This document shows, piece after piece, positions 28,219 through 36,620 of a DNA stretch of 60,650 nt. The notes below the pieces were generated by a model, which saw only the letters and a program-made list of their open reading frames with translations, did no database searches and was not told the origin of the DNA. The stretch lies in assembly GCF_002104795.1 (NCBI RefSeq), contig NZ_NCXO01000024.1, positions 1 through 60,650 of the forward strand. The letters run 5' to 3'. Position 1 is the first letter of the stretch; every line of letters begins with the position of its first letter. Position numbers and translations under genes: made by a program. The DNA comes from Mycolicibacillus koreensis. GTDB taxonomy: Bacteria; Actinomycetota; Actinomycetes; Mycobacteriales; Mycobacteriaceae.

Positions 28219-30080
28219 CGGGCGGCGATCACCTCGTCGGCGACCGCTGCGGCCACCGCCATGATCGACATCTGCGGATTGACCTCCGGGCAACTCGGCA
28301 GGATCGAAGCATCGGCCACCCACACGCCGTCGACCCCGCGTAACCGGCCGGTGGCGTCCACCGGGCACCGCTGTGGGTCGCTGCCCGCCGCGGCGGTACC
28401 GGTCGGATGAAAAGCAGCCAGCCGCAAACTTTTCGGATCGGTCCGGCGCAGAACGTCACGCAATTCCGGCATCGAGCGGACGGTGGGGCCGGCGGGCAGA
28501 CCGGTGATCACCTGCTCGGCGCCGGCAGCGAACAACAGTTGGCCCATGGCGTCCACGGCGGTCAGCAGTTTGGCGGCGTCGCCACGGTCGATGCTGTAGC
28601 GCAACACGGCCGCACCCGGCGTGCGCAGCACCCGGCCGACCCCCCGGTCGGCCACCATGGCGCCGAACGTAGCGACTCGCGGCGCCCGGTCGAGCCATTC
28701 CAATAGATCGCGGCCGTAACCCGGATAGGCCATCGCCCCCATCCCCGGTGGCGTGGAGGTGGCCTCGATCAACACCCCGTCCGAATCGTGCAGTTCGTGC
28801 ACCGCAGCGCTTTGCAGGACCCCGCGCCAGGCGTAGACATCCTCGGGAAAATAGCCGGCCAGAACCGTGGCCGGATGTAGCGCCAGATTCCGGCCCAACC
28901 GGTGATGGCCGCCGAGCCCGCTGCGCCACAGCAACTTCGGAGTCTCGGTGGCCCCGGCGGCAACCACCACCGTGTCGGCCAGCACGTCGATGACGGTGCC
29001 GTCGGGGCGCGCGGCGCGCACTCCCCGCACCCGCGCGCCGTCGAGCAGCAGGCGATGCACCCGGGCGTCGGCGATGATGCGCGCCCCGGCGGCGCAAGCC
29101 TGCGGCAGCGCATTGAGGTGCACCCCGAATTTAGCGTTACGAGGGCAGCCGATCGCGCACTGGCAACAGCCTTGGCAGCCCGGCGCGTTGCGCGGAATCG
29201 GTGCCGCGCGCCAGCCCAGTTCCTCGGCAGCGTCGAGCATCAGTTGCCCATTGCGGCCCATGATCTCCAGCGGAACCGGAGCCACCGCCAGCAGCTCCTC
29301 GACATCGCGGAGGTGAACGGCCAGCGAGTCCGGGTCGGCCAGCCGCAGCCCGTACGTGTCGCGCCAGCGGCGCTGGACCGTCGACGGCGGTCGGTAGCAG
29401 GTTCCCGAGTTGACCACGGTGGTTCCGCCGACGGCCCGACCGATCGGCAGCACCACCGGTGGGCGGCCCAACGCGACGGTCGCCCCGCCACCGCGGTACA
29501 GGCCGGCGTACCGGTCGATCGGGTGGCGGGTGCGGAACTCCGCCACGGTCCAGCGGCGTCCTTCCTCCAAAACGACGGTGTCCATGCCGGCGCGCGCCAG
29601 GCTGCGAGCCGCCATCGCCCCGCCGGCTCCTGATCCCACGACCACGGCGTCGGCGGACACGATCGATCGGCTCTCCGCGGCGCAGAGAAGGTTCAATGCC
29701 GCGTCAGGGCGCGCCGGGTGATCGTCTTGTGCACGGCTCAACAGTTCATCGGCATAGCTGTCGGCACCGTTGGCCAGCAAGACGACGGCCTTGATCCCGT
29801 CAACAGCGCCACCGCTGTCGGCGGTGAGTCCCGCGATCCGGTTGAATAGCGCGGCACGGTCATCCGGCTTCAGCCGGGACAGCGAACGGCCGGTGCGAAG
29901 ATAACTGGCGGTGGCCAGTGCCGCCAGCCCACCGCGTACCGCCCACCGCGAGGTTCTCGGGAGTTGGGCGACGTAGCGCTCGACCCGCTCGGCCAGCAGC
30001 GCCGGTGGCGGCCCGCCGTGTTCGGTCGGTAGCAGCGCGCTACCCACCGCTGCGGTGGTCCGGGTGGCCAGCCCGCTCAC
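28212..30080 (-). CDS. GMC family FAD oxidoreductase with Cys-rich motif (long-chain alcohol oxidase-like)
   Basis: Protein of 622 residues. An N-terminal region of about 130 residues precedes the FAD Rossmann motif VVVGSGAGGAMAARSLARAG. GMC landmarks follow: PIGRAVGGTTVVNSGTCYRP, VVVAAGATETPKLL, HPTGTAAAGSDPQRCPVDAT and the C-terminal VADASILPSCPEVNPQMSIM. A dense Cys cluster (PGCQGCCQCAIGCPRNAK) resembles the motif of plant and fungal long-chain fatty alcohol oxidases and could bind a metal or Fe-S centre. Its GTG overlaps the stop of the upstream gene (GTGA). The substrate is probably a long alcohol or sterol. Confidence 0.87.
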   Translation of the reverse strand: MSGLATRTTAAVGSALLPTEHGGPPPALLAERVERYVAQLPRTSRWAVRGGLAALATASYLRTGRSLSRLKPDDRAALFNRIAGLTADSGGAVDGIKAVVLLANGADSYADELLSRAQDDHPARPDAALNLLCAAESRSIVSADAVVVGSGAGGAMAARSLARAGMDTVVLEEGRRWTVAEFRTRHPIDRYAGLYRGGGATVALGRPPVVLPIGRAVGGTTVVNSGTCYRPPSTVQRRWRDTYGLRLADPDSLAVHLRDVEELLAVAPVPLEIMGRNGQLMLDAAEELGWRAAPIPRNAPGCQGCCQCAIGCPRNAKFGVHLNALPQACAAGARIIADARVHRLLLDGARVRGVRAARPDGTVIDVLADTVVVAAGATETPKLLWRSGLGGHHRLGRNLALHPATVLAGYFPEDVYAWRGVLQSAAVHELHDSDGVLIEATSTPPGMGAMAYPGYGRDLLEWLDRAPRVATFGAMVADRGVGRVLRTPGAAVLRYSIDRGDAAKLLTAVDAMGQLLFAAGAEQVITGLPAGPTVRSMPELRDVLRRTDPKSLRLAAFHPTGTAAAGSDPQRCPVDATGRLRGVDGVWVADASILPSCPEVNPQMSIMAVAAAVADEVIAARQ

Positions 30081-30994
30081 GACACCACCCGTAACGCGGC
30101 CCGACGTGGCCGACCCAGACGGCGGCCGAGTTTGACGAAGAGCGGGTAGGTCGCGAAGATCAGGCCCGCCGCGGCGTGCATCGGCGCGCCCCCGTCGGGA
30201 TCGGTGTAACCCAGGCTCACGCAGCGATTCTCGGGTTGGTCGACGCGGATCAACACCGCGCTCCGTCCGATCCGGCCGGCCAGCTGCCAGTGCCGCACCC
30301 CGAGGGTGGTGCGAATCCGCAACGCGGGGAGCCCGAAGCGCGGCCAGTCCGCACCGTCGATACGGAATCGCACGAAGGCCGTGGGGGACAAGCGGCGGAG
30401 GCCGGGCAGGTGCGATACCGCGGTGACGACCTCCAGGACGTCGCCGTCGCCGAGGTCGGCGTGCAGCCATCCCCACCGTCGGGCGTTGCCGTGCCCGTAG
30501 ATGTGCGAAACCGCGCCCCGCCAACCGTCGACGGGGTGGGTGGCACCGCCGACGGTGAGGGTGCCGCTGAACCGCGCGGTCGGGGCGAACACCACCTGGG
30601 CGCCGGGCAAAAGTTCGTGCTCCCAGGCGACGCGCGGAAACGTCCACAGCGGACGATCGTTGTCGGCCCAGGTCAGTGCCCAGCGCAGGGTCCCGGCGTG
30701 GCCGGTGATGTCGGCCGGTCCGACGTGGGCGCCGGGGATGGCGAACCACGTCGCTCCGGTGGCCGGTTCGGCGGGGTGCGGGCCGAAGCGTTCGGTGCGT
30801 GGGGGGCCGTCGGGTGGGAACCAGGTAGCCCAGCCGTGGCCGTAGGCGGCGCCGACGGTGGGCGCCACGGTCTCGGAGTGCACCCACAGCCCGGCGCCGG
30901 TCGCCGGGTCCGACAGTGTCGCGTACCAGACCTCCAAACGGTTCGGGGTGCCCTGCCAACGGGGCCTTGTCGCGGACGCCAGTTCGTTGTCCAC
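30077..30994 (-). CDS. Protein of unknown function, partner of the GMC oxidoreductase (beta-rich, lipocalin/CrtC-like guess)
   Basis: Protein of 305 residues with many Trp and Gly residues and alternating beta-type segments (RLEVWYATLSDPATGAGLWV, RWGWLHADLGDGDVLEVVTA). The pattern resembles CrtC/AttH or tocopherol-cyclase-like lipocalin-fold proteins, but the match is weak. No signal peptide is evident. The GTG at 30994 has GGGAGG 6 bases upstream. It is translationally coupled to the GMC gene and divergent from a FadR-type regulator with an operator between them. A shared role in lipid or isoprenoid alteration is plausible. Confidence 0.7.
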   Translation of the reverse strand: MDNELASATRPRWQGTPNRLEVWYATLSDPATGAGLWVHSETVAPTVGAAYGHGWATWFPPDGPPRTERFGPHPAEPATGATWFAIPGAHVGPADITGHAGTLRWALTWADNDRPLWTFPRVAWEHELLPGAQVVFAPTARFSGTLTVGGATHPVDGWRGAVSHIYGHGNARRWGWLHADLGDGDVLEVVTAVSHLPGLRRLSPTAFVRFRIDGADWPRFGLPALRIRTTLGVRHWQLAGRIGRSAVLIRVDQPENRCVSLGYTDPDGGAPMHAAAGLIFATYPLFVKLGRRLGRPRRAALRVVS

Positions 30995-31021
30995 CGACAG
31001 CCTCCCGCCGATCGCCGTCCG

Positions 31022-31027
31022 TCTATA
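31022..31027 (-). promoter_or_regulatory. Candidate -10 for the unknown-GMC operon
   Basis: TATAGA on the minus strand lies about 27 bases before the GTG at 30994, next to the upstream copy of the regulator operator. Confidence 0.4.
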
Positions 31028-31028
31028 T

Positions 31029-31039
31029 CGGTTGAACTA
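31029..31039. promoter_or_regulatory. Imperfect FadR/GntR-type operator half site
   Basis: CGGTTGAACTA repeats the core GGTTGAAC of the perfect site centred 17 bp to the right. It overlaps the leftward promoter region. Confidence 0.5.
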
Positions 31040-31044
31040 CTATA

Positions 31045-31057
31045 TTGGTTGAACCAA
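31045..31057. promoter_or_regulatory. Palindromic operator TTGGTTGAACCAA of the FadR-type regulator
   Basis: Perfect 13-bp palindrome that fits the FadR-subfamily consensus TGGTNNNACCA. It ends on the first base of the regulator ATG and lies between two divergent genes, so the regulator probably represses both itself and the GMC operon. A TATATT -10 box overlaps its left end. Confidence 0.75.
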
Positions 31058-31773
31058 TGAACCAGTCAAGTCCTCTTGTGCCTCCCGAGCGGCACCGCGT
31101 CGATGAGCAGATCGCCGCGTCGATCGTCGACGCCGTCCTGGACGGAACCTTCCCGGCCGGGTCCGTCCTGCCGCCCGAACGCGACCTCGCCGCGCATCTC
31201 GGCGTCAACCGCACTTCGCTGCGGCAGGCGCTGGCCCGGCTACAGCAGATGGGGCTCATCGAGACCCGGCACGGCAGCGGCAACGTGGTCGCAGATCCCG
31301 CCACCCTCACCCACCCGGTGATCGTGGAGGGATTGATGCGCCGGCTCGGCCCGGACTTCCTGGTGGAAATGCTCGAGCTGCGGACCGCCTTCGGCGCTTT
31401 GATCGGCCGGCTCGCCGCCGAACGGGGACAACAGCCGATGCTCGAGCAGTTGCCCGCCGCATTGGCCGAGGTCAGTGTCGCGGGCAGTGCGGCGTTGCGG
31501 CAGGAAGCCGAACTTGGTTTCTTCGACGTCCTCATCCAAGCCACCGGCAACCGCGCCCTGGCCCTGTTGTATCGCTGGGTCCAGCAGGCCTTCGGCGGCC
31601 GAGAACACCAACTCACCGCCGCCTATCGGGACGGCGACGCCGTGGTCGCCGGGCTCACCAGGATCGTCGCCGCGGTGACGTCACACGATCCCGACGCGGC
31701 AGCCACGGCGGTCGAGCAGTATGCGCGGGACAGCGCGCTGCGCATGATCGCCGCCGCCCAGCGGCACGGCTGA
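31057..31773 (+). CDS. GntR family transcriptional regulator, FadR subfamily
   Basis: Protein of 238 residues with an N-terminal winged helix ([32 protein letters not shown]) and an all-helical FCD/FadR effector domain. ATG 31057 is chosen over TTG 31045 because the latter lies inside the operator. A TATATT -10 box 10 bases upstream gives an almost leaderless mRNA. It is divergent from the unknown-GMC operon, with a FadR-like palindrome between, so the ligand may be an acyl-CoA or other lipid metabolite. That is an inference from subfamily and context. Confidence 0.88.
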   Translation: MNQSSPLVPPERHRVDEQIAASIVDAVLDGTFPAGSVLPPERDLAAHLGVNRTSLRQALARLQQMGLIETRHGSGNVVADPATLTHPVIVEGLMRRLGPDFLVEMLELRTAFGALIGRLAAERGQQPMLEQLPAALAEVSVAGSAALRQEAELGFFDVLIQATGNRALALLYRWVQQAFGGREHQLTAAYRDGDAVVAGLTRIVAAVTSHDPDAAATAVEQYARDSALRMIAAAQRHG

Positions 31774-31787
31774 CCGGGATCGCCCGG

Positions 31788-32273
31788 CTACCCGGTGCCG
31801 GGGCCGATGTTGCGGGCGGGGCGGGTCCGCAGGTGGTGGACGTAGTCCTCGGGTGCCCCCGCGATCTCGGCGGCGTCGGCCATCACCCCCAGGTAGCGCG
31901 CCGACGGCAGCCCGCCCTCCCAGGCGTCGACCACATACAGCCAGGCCAGCACCGGCTCGGGGGCGACGTCGGCGGAGAACCCGGTGGCGCGGTCCACCCG
32001 GCACCGGATCTTTTTGTGGATGCCCAGCTCCGAGCCCTCCCACCGATCCAGGTTGGCCTCGTCGGAGGTGGTCATGTCGTAGAGCACGACGAAGACCCGC
32101 GACCCGGGGTCCTGGACGATGGTGGCCAGGGCTCCTTCCCAGCCGATGTCCTCCCCGCCGAAGGTCAGCCGCCAGCCGTGCAGCCAGCCGGTGCCGGCCA
32201 TCGGCGAGTGCGGTGCGCGCTCCAGCATCTGATCTGGATGCATGTTCGACCCGTAGGCGGCATAGAGCGGCAC
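31788..32273 (-). CDS. Gamma-glutamylcyclotransferase-like protein (Rv3304-like)
   Basis: Protein of 161 residues with the GGCT-fold signature YAAYGSNMHPDQM near the N-terminus and FVVLYDMTTSDEANLDRWEG, with a central acidic residue as in gamma-glutamylcyclotransferases. Such enzymes release 5-oxoproline from gamma-glutamyl amines; the substrate here is not known. It corresponds in position to Rv3304, beside lpdA. GTG 32273 lies 6 bases after a TAAGAT box, which points to a leaderless transcript. Confidence 0.85.
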   Translation of the reverse strand: MPLYAAYGSNMHPDQMLERAPHSPMAGTGWLHGWRLTFGGEDIGWEGALATIVQDPGSRVFVVLYDMTTSDEANLDRWEGSELGIHKKIRCRVDRATGFSADVAPEPVLAWLYVVDAWEGGLPSARYLGVMADAAEIAGAPEDYVHHLRTRPARNIGPGTG

Positions 32274-32279
32274 AGCCAG

Positions 32280-32285
32280 ATCTTA
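32280..32285 (-). promoter_or_regulatory. Leaderless promoter -10 of the GGCT-like gene
   Basis: TAAGAT on the minus strand ends 6 bases before GTG 32273; no ribosome site is present. Confidence 0.55.
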
Positions 32286-32355
32286 AACGGCCCGCAACTC
32301 CACCGCGGTGCCCCCGACCCCTCGGGCGGCGCAGCGGCCGGTCCACCCGGCCGGA

Positions 32356-32361
32356 TAGGTT
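32356..32361 (+). promoter_or_regulatory. Leaderless promoter -10 of lpdA
   Basis: TAGGTT ends exactly 7 bases before the lpdA GTG at 32369; no ribosome site is present. Confidence 0.6.
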
Positions 32362-32368
32362 GGAGACC

Positions 32369-33784
32369 GTGACGACCCGCATTGTCATCATCGGTGGCGG
32401 CCCGGCCGGCTACGAAGCGGCCCTGGTGGCTGCGGCGCACGGTTCCGACGCGGTCGGGGTCACCGTCATCGACGCCGACGGGATCGGTGGGTCCTGCGTG
32501 CTGTGGGACTGCGTACCGTCGAAAACGTTCATCGCCTCCACCGGGGTGCGCACCGAACTGCGGCGCGCCCCCAATCTGGGCATCGGCATCGACATCGACA
32601 ACGCCAAGATCTCGTTGGCCCAGATCCACAACCGGGTGAAGACCTTGGCCGCTGCGCAGTCGGCCGACATCACCGATCAGCTGGTCAAAGACGGCGTCGA
32701 GGTGATCGCCGGGCGCGGCGAGCTGATCGACCGCGCCCCCGGGCTGGCGCACCACCTGATCAAGGCCACCGCGACCGACGGCACCGAACGGGTGTTGGAG
32801 GCCGACGTCGTTCTCATCGCCACCGGCGGCACCCCGCGGATTCTGCCCGGCGCCGAACCCGACGGACGGCGCATCCTCACCTGGCGTCAGCTCTATGACC
32901 TGGACGCGCTGCCGGAGCATCTGGTCGTGGTCGGCTCCGGGGTGACCGGCGCGGAATTCGTGCACGCCTACACCGAACTGGGGGTCAAGGTCACGGTGGT
33001 CGCCAGCCGCGACCGGGTGCTGCCCCACGAGGACCACGACGCCGCCCTGGTACTGGAGGAATCCTTCGCCGAGCGCGGAGTCACGCTGATCAAACACGCC
33101 CGCGCCGAGTCGGTGACCCGCACCGACACCGGGGTTCTGGTGACGATGACCGACGGACGCACCGTGGCGGGCAGCCACGCGCTGATGACGGTCGGGTCGG
33201 TGCCCAACACCGCGGGCCTGGGCCTGGACCGGGTCGGGGTCGAGTTGACCCACGGCGGTTATCTGAAGGTCGATCGGGTCTCGCGCACCTCGGTGGCCGG
33301 CATCTACGCCGCCGGGGACTGCACCGGGCTGCTGCCGTTGGCGTCGGTGGCCGCGATGCAGGGCCGCATCGCGATGTACCACGCGCTGGGGGAGGGGGTC
33401 ACCCCGATCCGGCTGCGCACGGTCGCCGCGGCGGTGTTCACCCGCCCCGAGATCGCCGCCGTCGGGGTGCCGCAGGCCGCGATCGACGACGGAACCGTGC
33501 CGGCACGCACCATCATGCTGCCGCTGCAAACCAACCCGCGCGCCAAGATGTCCCAGCTCAGGCGGGGTTTCGTCAAGGTGTTCTGCCGTCCCGCCACCGG
33601 TGTGGTGATCGGCGGGGTCGTCGTCGCCCCGATCGCCTCGGAGCTGATCTTGCCGATCGCGTTGGCGGTGCAGAACCGCATCACCGTCGCCGACCTGGCC
33701 CAGACCTTGTCGGTGTACCCGTCGCTGTCGGGGTCGATCACCGAGGCCGCCCGGCGGTTGATGACCCACGACGACCTGGACTGA
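32369..33784 (+). CDS. lpdA: NAD(P)H quinone reductase / flavoprotein disulfide reductase LpdA
   Basis: FAD-dependent pyridine nucleotide-disulfide reductase family protein of 471 residues, homologous to Rv3303c. Motifs: N-terminal FAD site IVIIGGGPAGYEAAL, NAD(P) site VVVGSGVTGAEFVHAYTELG, second FAD site GIYAAGDCTGLLPLASVA. In M. tuberculosis LpdA lacks a working redox disulfide. Here SCVLWDCVPSK keeps both Cys43 and Cys48 in the CX4C spacing. The C-terminal HPTxSE catalytic motif is replaced by YPSLSGSITEA, so lipoamide dehydrogenase activity is unlikely. The C-terminus is about 20 residues shorter than in M. tuberculosis. Likely role: quinone reduction and redox defence. Confidence 0.9.
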   Translation: MTTRIVIIGGGPAGYEAALVAAAHGSDAVGVTVIDADGIGGSCVLWDCVPSKTFIASTGVRTELRRAPNLGIGIDIDNAKISLAQIHNRVKTLAAAQSADITDQLVKDGVEVIAGRGELIDRAPGLAHHLIKATATDGTERVLEADVVLIATGGTPRILPGAEPDGRRILTWRQLYDLDALPEHLVVVGSGVTGAEFVHAYTELGVKVTVVASRDRVLPHEDHDAALVLEESFAERGVTLIKHARAESVTRTDTGVLVTMTDGRTVAGSHALMTVGSVPNTAGLGLDRVGVELTHGGYLKVDRVSRTSVAGIYAAGDCTGLLPLASVAAMQGRIAMYHALGEGVTPIRLRTVAAAVFTRPEIAAVGVPQAAIDDGTVPARTIMLPLQTNPRAKMSQLRRGFVKVFCRPATGVVIGGVVVAPIASELILPIALAVQNRITVADLAQTLSVYPSLSGSITEAARRLMTHDDLD

Positions 33785-33949
33785 TCCTTGCGCCGGTGCG
33801 GGCGCCGAAGGTGTCGTCGCGGTGACGAAACGGCGGCGAAACCCACCCCGGATGCGCGCCGGGAGCGCGGCCTGCCTCACGAACGCCGCCGCGGCACGTA
33901 ATCTGCAGGTGGAAATGTCTACCGGTGAGTAGCCAGGAGGAGCCGCACG

Positions 33950-35695
33950 GTGAGCGACCCCGCCAACGACCAAACCCTGCCGAACTCGATGTTGAGCCCC
34001 GACTACCGCGAGGCGGCCTTCCAGCGCCTGGGCAGCGAACAGTTCGATGTCGTCGTGATCGGCGGCGGCGTGGTCGGCGCCGGCTGCGCGCTGGATGCCG
34101 CCACCCGCGGGCTCAAGGTCGCCTTGGTGGAGGCCCGTGACTTCGCGGCCGGCACATCGAGCCGGTCGTCGAAGATGTTCCACGGGGGGCTGCGCTACCT
34201 CGAGCAGCTCGAATTCGGGTTGGTGCGCGAAGCGCTGCACGAGCGTGAACTGTCGTTGACCACGCTCGCCCCGCATCTGGTCAAGCCGTTGCCGTTCCTG
34301 TTCCCGCTGACCAAACGGTGGTGGGAACGGCCCTACATCGCCGCGGGCATCTTCCTCTACGACCAGTTGGGTGGGGCCAAATCGGTTCCGCCGCAACATC
34401 ACCTGACCCGAGCCGGGGCGCTGCGACTGAGCCCGGGGCTCAAACGCAGTTCGTTGATCGGCGGGATCCGCTACTACGACACCGTGGTCGACGACGCCCG
34501 GCACACGATGACCGTGGCCCGCACGGCCGCTCACTACGGTGCGGTGGTGCGCACGTCGACCCAAGTGGTGTCGCTGCTGCGCGAGGGCGACCGAGTGACC
34601 GGGGTGGGGGTGCGTGACTCCGAAAACGGCGCCACCACCGAGGTTCACGGCCACGTCGTGGTCAACGCGACCGGGGTGTGGACCGACGAGATTCAGGCGT
34701 TGTCGCGCCAGCGCGGCCGGTTCCACGTGCGGGCCTCCAAGGGGGTGCACATCGTGGTGCCGCGGGACCGGATCGTGTCGGAGGCGGCGATCATCCTGCG
34801 CACCGAGAAGTCGGTGCTGTTCGTGATCCCCTGGGGCACCCACTGGATCATCGGCACCACCGACACCGACTGGAACCTGGATCTGGCTCACCCGGCGGCG
34901 ACCAAGGCCGACATCGACTACATCCTGGCGCAGGTCAACACTGTGCTGGTCACCCCGTTGACCCACGACGACATCGACGGGGTGTATGCCGGTCTGCGGC
35001 CGCTGCTGGCCGGGGAGAGCGACGACACCTCCAAACTCTCCCGTGAGCACGCGGTGGCGGTGCCCGCCCCCGGTCTGGTCGCGATCGCCGGCGGCAAGTA
35101 CACCACCTATCGGGTGATGGGTGCCGACGCTATCGACGCGGCCGCCGAGTACATTCCGGCGCGGGTGGCGCCCTCGATCACCGAGAAGGTTCCGCTGGTC
35201 GGCGCGGACGGCTACTTCGCTCTGGTCAACCAGGCCGAACATGTCGGTGCCGCACAGGGTTTGCATCCCTACCGGGTGCGCCATCTGCTCGACCGCTACG
35301 GCGCGCTCATCCGTGAGGTGCTCGACCTGGCCGCCGACGACCCGAGCCTGCTGGAACCCATCAGCGCAGCCCCGATCTACCTGAAGGTCGAGGCGGTGTA
35401 CGCCGCAGCCGCCGAGGGGGCATTGCACCTCGAGGACATCTTGACCCGCCGGATGCGGATCTCGATCGAGTACCCGCACCGTGGTGTGGATTGTGCCCGT
35501 GAAGTGGCCGAGTTGGTGGCCCCGGTGCTGGGCTGGTCCGATAGTGACGCTGCGGCCGAGGTCGCCAGCTACATCGCCCGGGTGGAGGCCGAGGTGCTCT
35601 CCCAGACCCAACCCGACGATGCGTCAGCTGACGCGTTGCGGGTGTCAGCCCCGGAAGTGCGGGCCGAGATCCTCGAACCGGTGCCGCTGGAGTGA
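33950..35695 (+). CDS. glpD2: Glycerol-3-phosphate dehydrogenase (aerobic)
   Basis: FAD-linked membrane-associated dehydrogenase of 581 residues that oxidises glycerol-3-phosphate to DHAP and passes electrons to menaquinone. Motifs: VVVIGGGVVGAGCALDAATR, TSSRSSKMFHGGLRYLEQ, GTTDTDWNLD and VAIAGGKYTTYRVMGADA. It corresponds to Rv3302c. GTG 33950 has AGGAGG 9 bases upstream. A 5-codon ATG frame (MSTGE) ends in the leader at 33932 and is probably incidental. Placed after lpdA, with a 165-base gap. Confidence 0.95.
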   Translation: MSDPANDQTLPNSMLSPDYREAAFQRLGSEQFDVVVIGGGVVGAGCALDAATRGLKVALVEARDFAAGTSSRSSKMFHGGLRYLEQLEFGLVREALHERELSLTTLAPHLVKPLPFLFPLTKRWWERPYIAAGIFLYDQLGGAKSVPPQHHLTRAGALRLSPGLKRSSLIGGIRYYDTVVDDARHTMTVARTAAHYGAVVRTSTQVVSLLREGDRVTGVGVRDSENGATTEVHGHVVVNATGVWTDEIQALSRQRGRFHVRASKGVHIVVPRDRIVSEAAIILRTEKSVLFVIPWGTHWIIGTTDTDWNLDLAHPAATKADIDYILAQVNTVLVTPLTHDDIDGVYAGLRPLLAGESDDTSKLSREHAVAVPAPGLVAIAGGKYTTYRVMGADAIDAAAEYIPARVAPSITEKVPLVGADGYFALVNQAEHVGAAQGLHPYRVRHLLDRYGALIREVLDLAADDPSLLEPISAAPIYLKVEAVYAAAAEGALHLEDILTRRMRISIEYPHRGVDCAREVAELVAPVLGWSDSDAAAEVASYIARVEAEVLSQTQPDDASADALRVSAPEVRAEILEPVPLE

Positions 35696-36573
35696 GCCGA
35701 CGGCGTCGTGACGCTCCGCTGCCGGTGCGCGACGGTGTGGGTCCGGCGCGGTTGCGGGTGCGCGGCGGCCGGGTCGCCGCGGAACTGCACGCTCGTTTCG
35801 GGGACCGGGCGGCGGCGAAAGTCGCTGCCGGGGAAGTGGTTTGCGCCGACGGGGCCATCGTCGACGAGACAACCGAGTTGGCCGCCGGCGCCGTGGTGTT
35901 CCTCTACCGGGACCTGCCCGAGGAGACCCCGGTGCCGTTTGCGCTACCGGTGCTGCACCGCGACCGGGACCTGGTAGTCGTCGACAAACCCCATTTTTTG
36001 GCGACCATGCCGCGCGGTCGCCACGTCACCCAGACCGCGCTGGTTCGGTTGCGCCGCAGCCTCGAGTTGCCGGAGTTGGCGCCGGCGCACCGGCTCGACC
36101 GGCTCACCGCCGGGGTCTTGGTGTTCACCACCCGACGAGAGGTCCGCGGCGCCTACCAGATGCTGTTCGCCCGTGGTCGGGTGCGCAAAACCTACCTGGC
36201 GCACTCCGCGGGCACCCCGACCCGAGCGCTGCCCACGGTGCTGCGCAGTCGGATCGTCAAGCGCCGCGGCCACCTGCAGGCCGTCGAGGAGCACGGCGAA
36301 CCCAACGCCGAAACCCGGGTGCAGGCGCTGGGAGAAGGCCGCTACCGGCTGCAGCCGATCACCGGCCGCACCCACCAGCTGCGGGTCCATCTGAGTTCCA
36401 TCGGGGTGCCGATCACCGGGGACCCGCTGTATCCGGAGATCCTCGAGGTGGCCGCCGACGACTTCACCACCCCGCTGCAGCTTCTCGCCCGCACCGTGGA
36501 GTTCGACGACCCGCTCTCCGGACAGCGCCGCCGGTTCGTCAGCGAACGGACCCTCGCCGGGCCCACACCATGA
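35692..36573 (+). CDS. RluA-family pseudouridine synthase (Rv3300c-like)
   Basis: Protein of 293 residues with the RluA catalytic motif HRLDRLTAGVLVFTT (catalytic Asp), preceded by VVDKPHFLATMPRG and followed by ITGRTHQLRVHLSSIG. It isomerises uridine to pseudouridine in rRNA or tRNA; the target is unknown. GTG 35692 overlaps the glpD2 stop (GTGA). In M. tuberculosis phoY1 lies between glpD2 and this gene; here they are joined. Confidence 0.9.
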   Translation: MSRRRRDAPLPVRDGVGPARLRVRGGRVAAELHARFGDRAAAKVAAGEVVCADGAIVDETTELAAGAVVFLYRDLPEETPVPFALPVLHRDRDLVVVDKPHFLATMPRGRHVTQTALVRLRRSLELPELAPAHRLDRLTAGVLVFTTRREVRGAYQMLFARGRVRKTYLAHSAGTPTRALPTVLRSRIVKRRGHLQAVEEHGEPNAETRVQALGEGRYRLQPITGRTHQLRVHLSSIGVPITGDPLYPEILEVAADDFTTPLQLLARTVEFDDPLSGQRRRFVSERTLAGPTP

Positions 36574-36620
36574 GTGTCGCCTGCCGAACGCGGCTCCGCC
36601 GAGCGTCTCCGCCGCGCAGA

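Noticed and set aside
33915..33932. Five-codon ATG frame (MSTGE) in the glpD2 leader.
   Set aside because: Too short and not overlapping the gene start; no sign of attenuation structure. Noted only.
32165..35611. A very long open frame on the minus strand opposite lpdA and glpD2.
   Set aside because: It is an antisense shadow of two well-supported genes. The composition (Gly, Arg, His, Gln rich, no domain) is that of GC-rich antisense frames.
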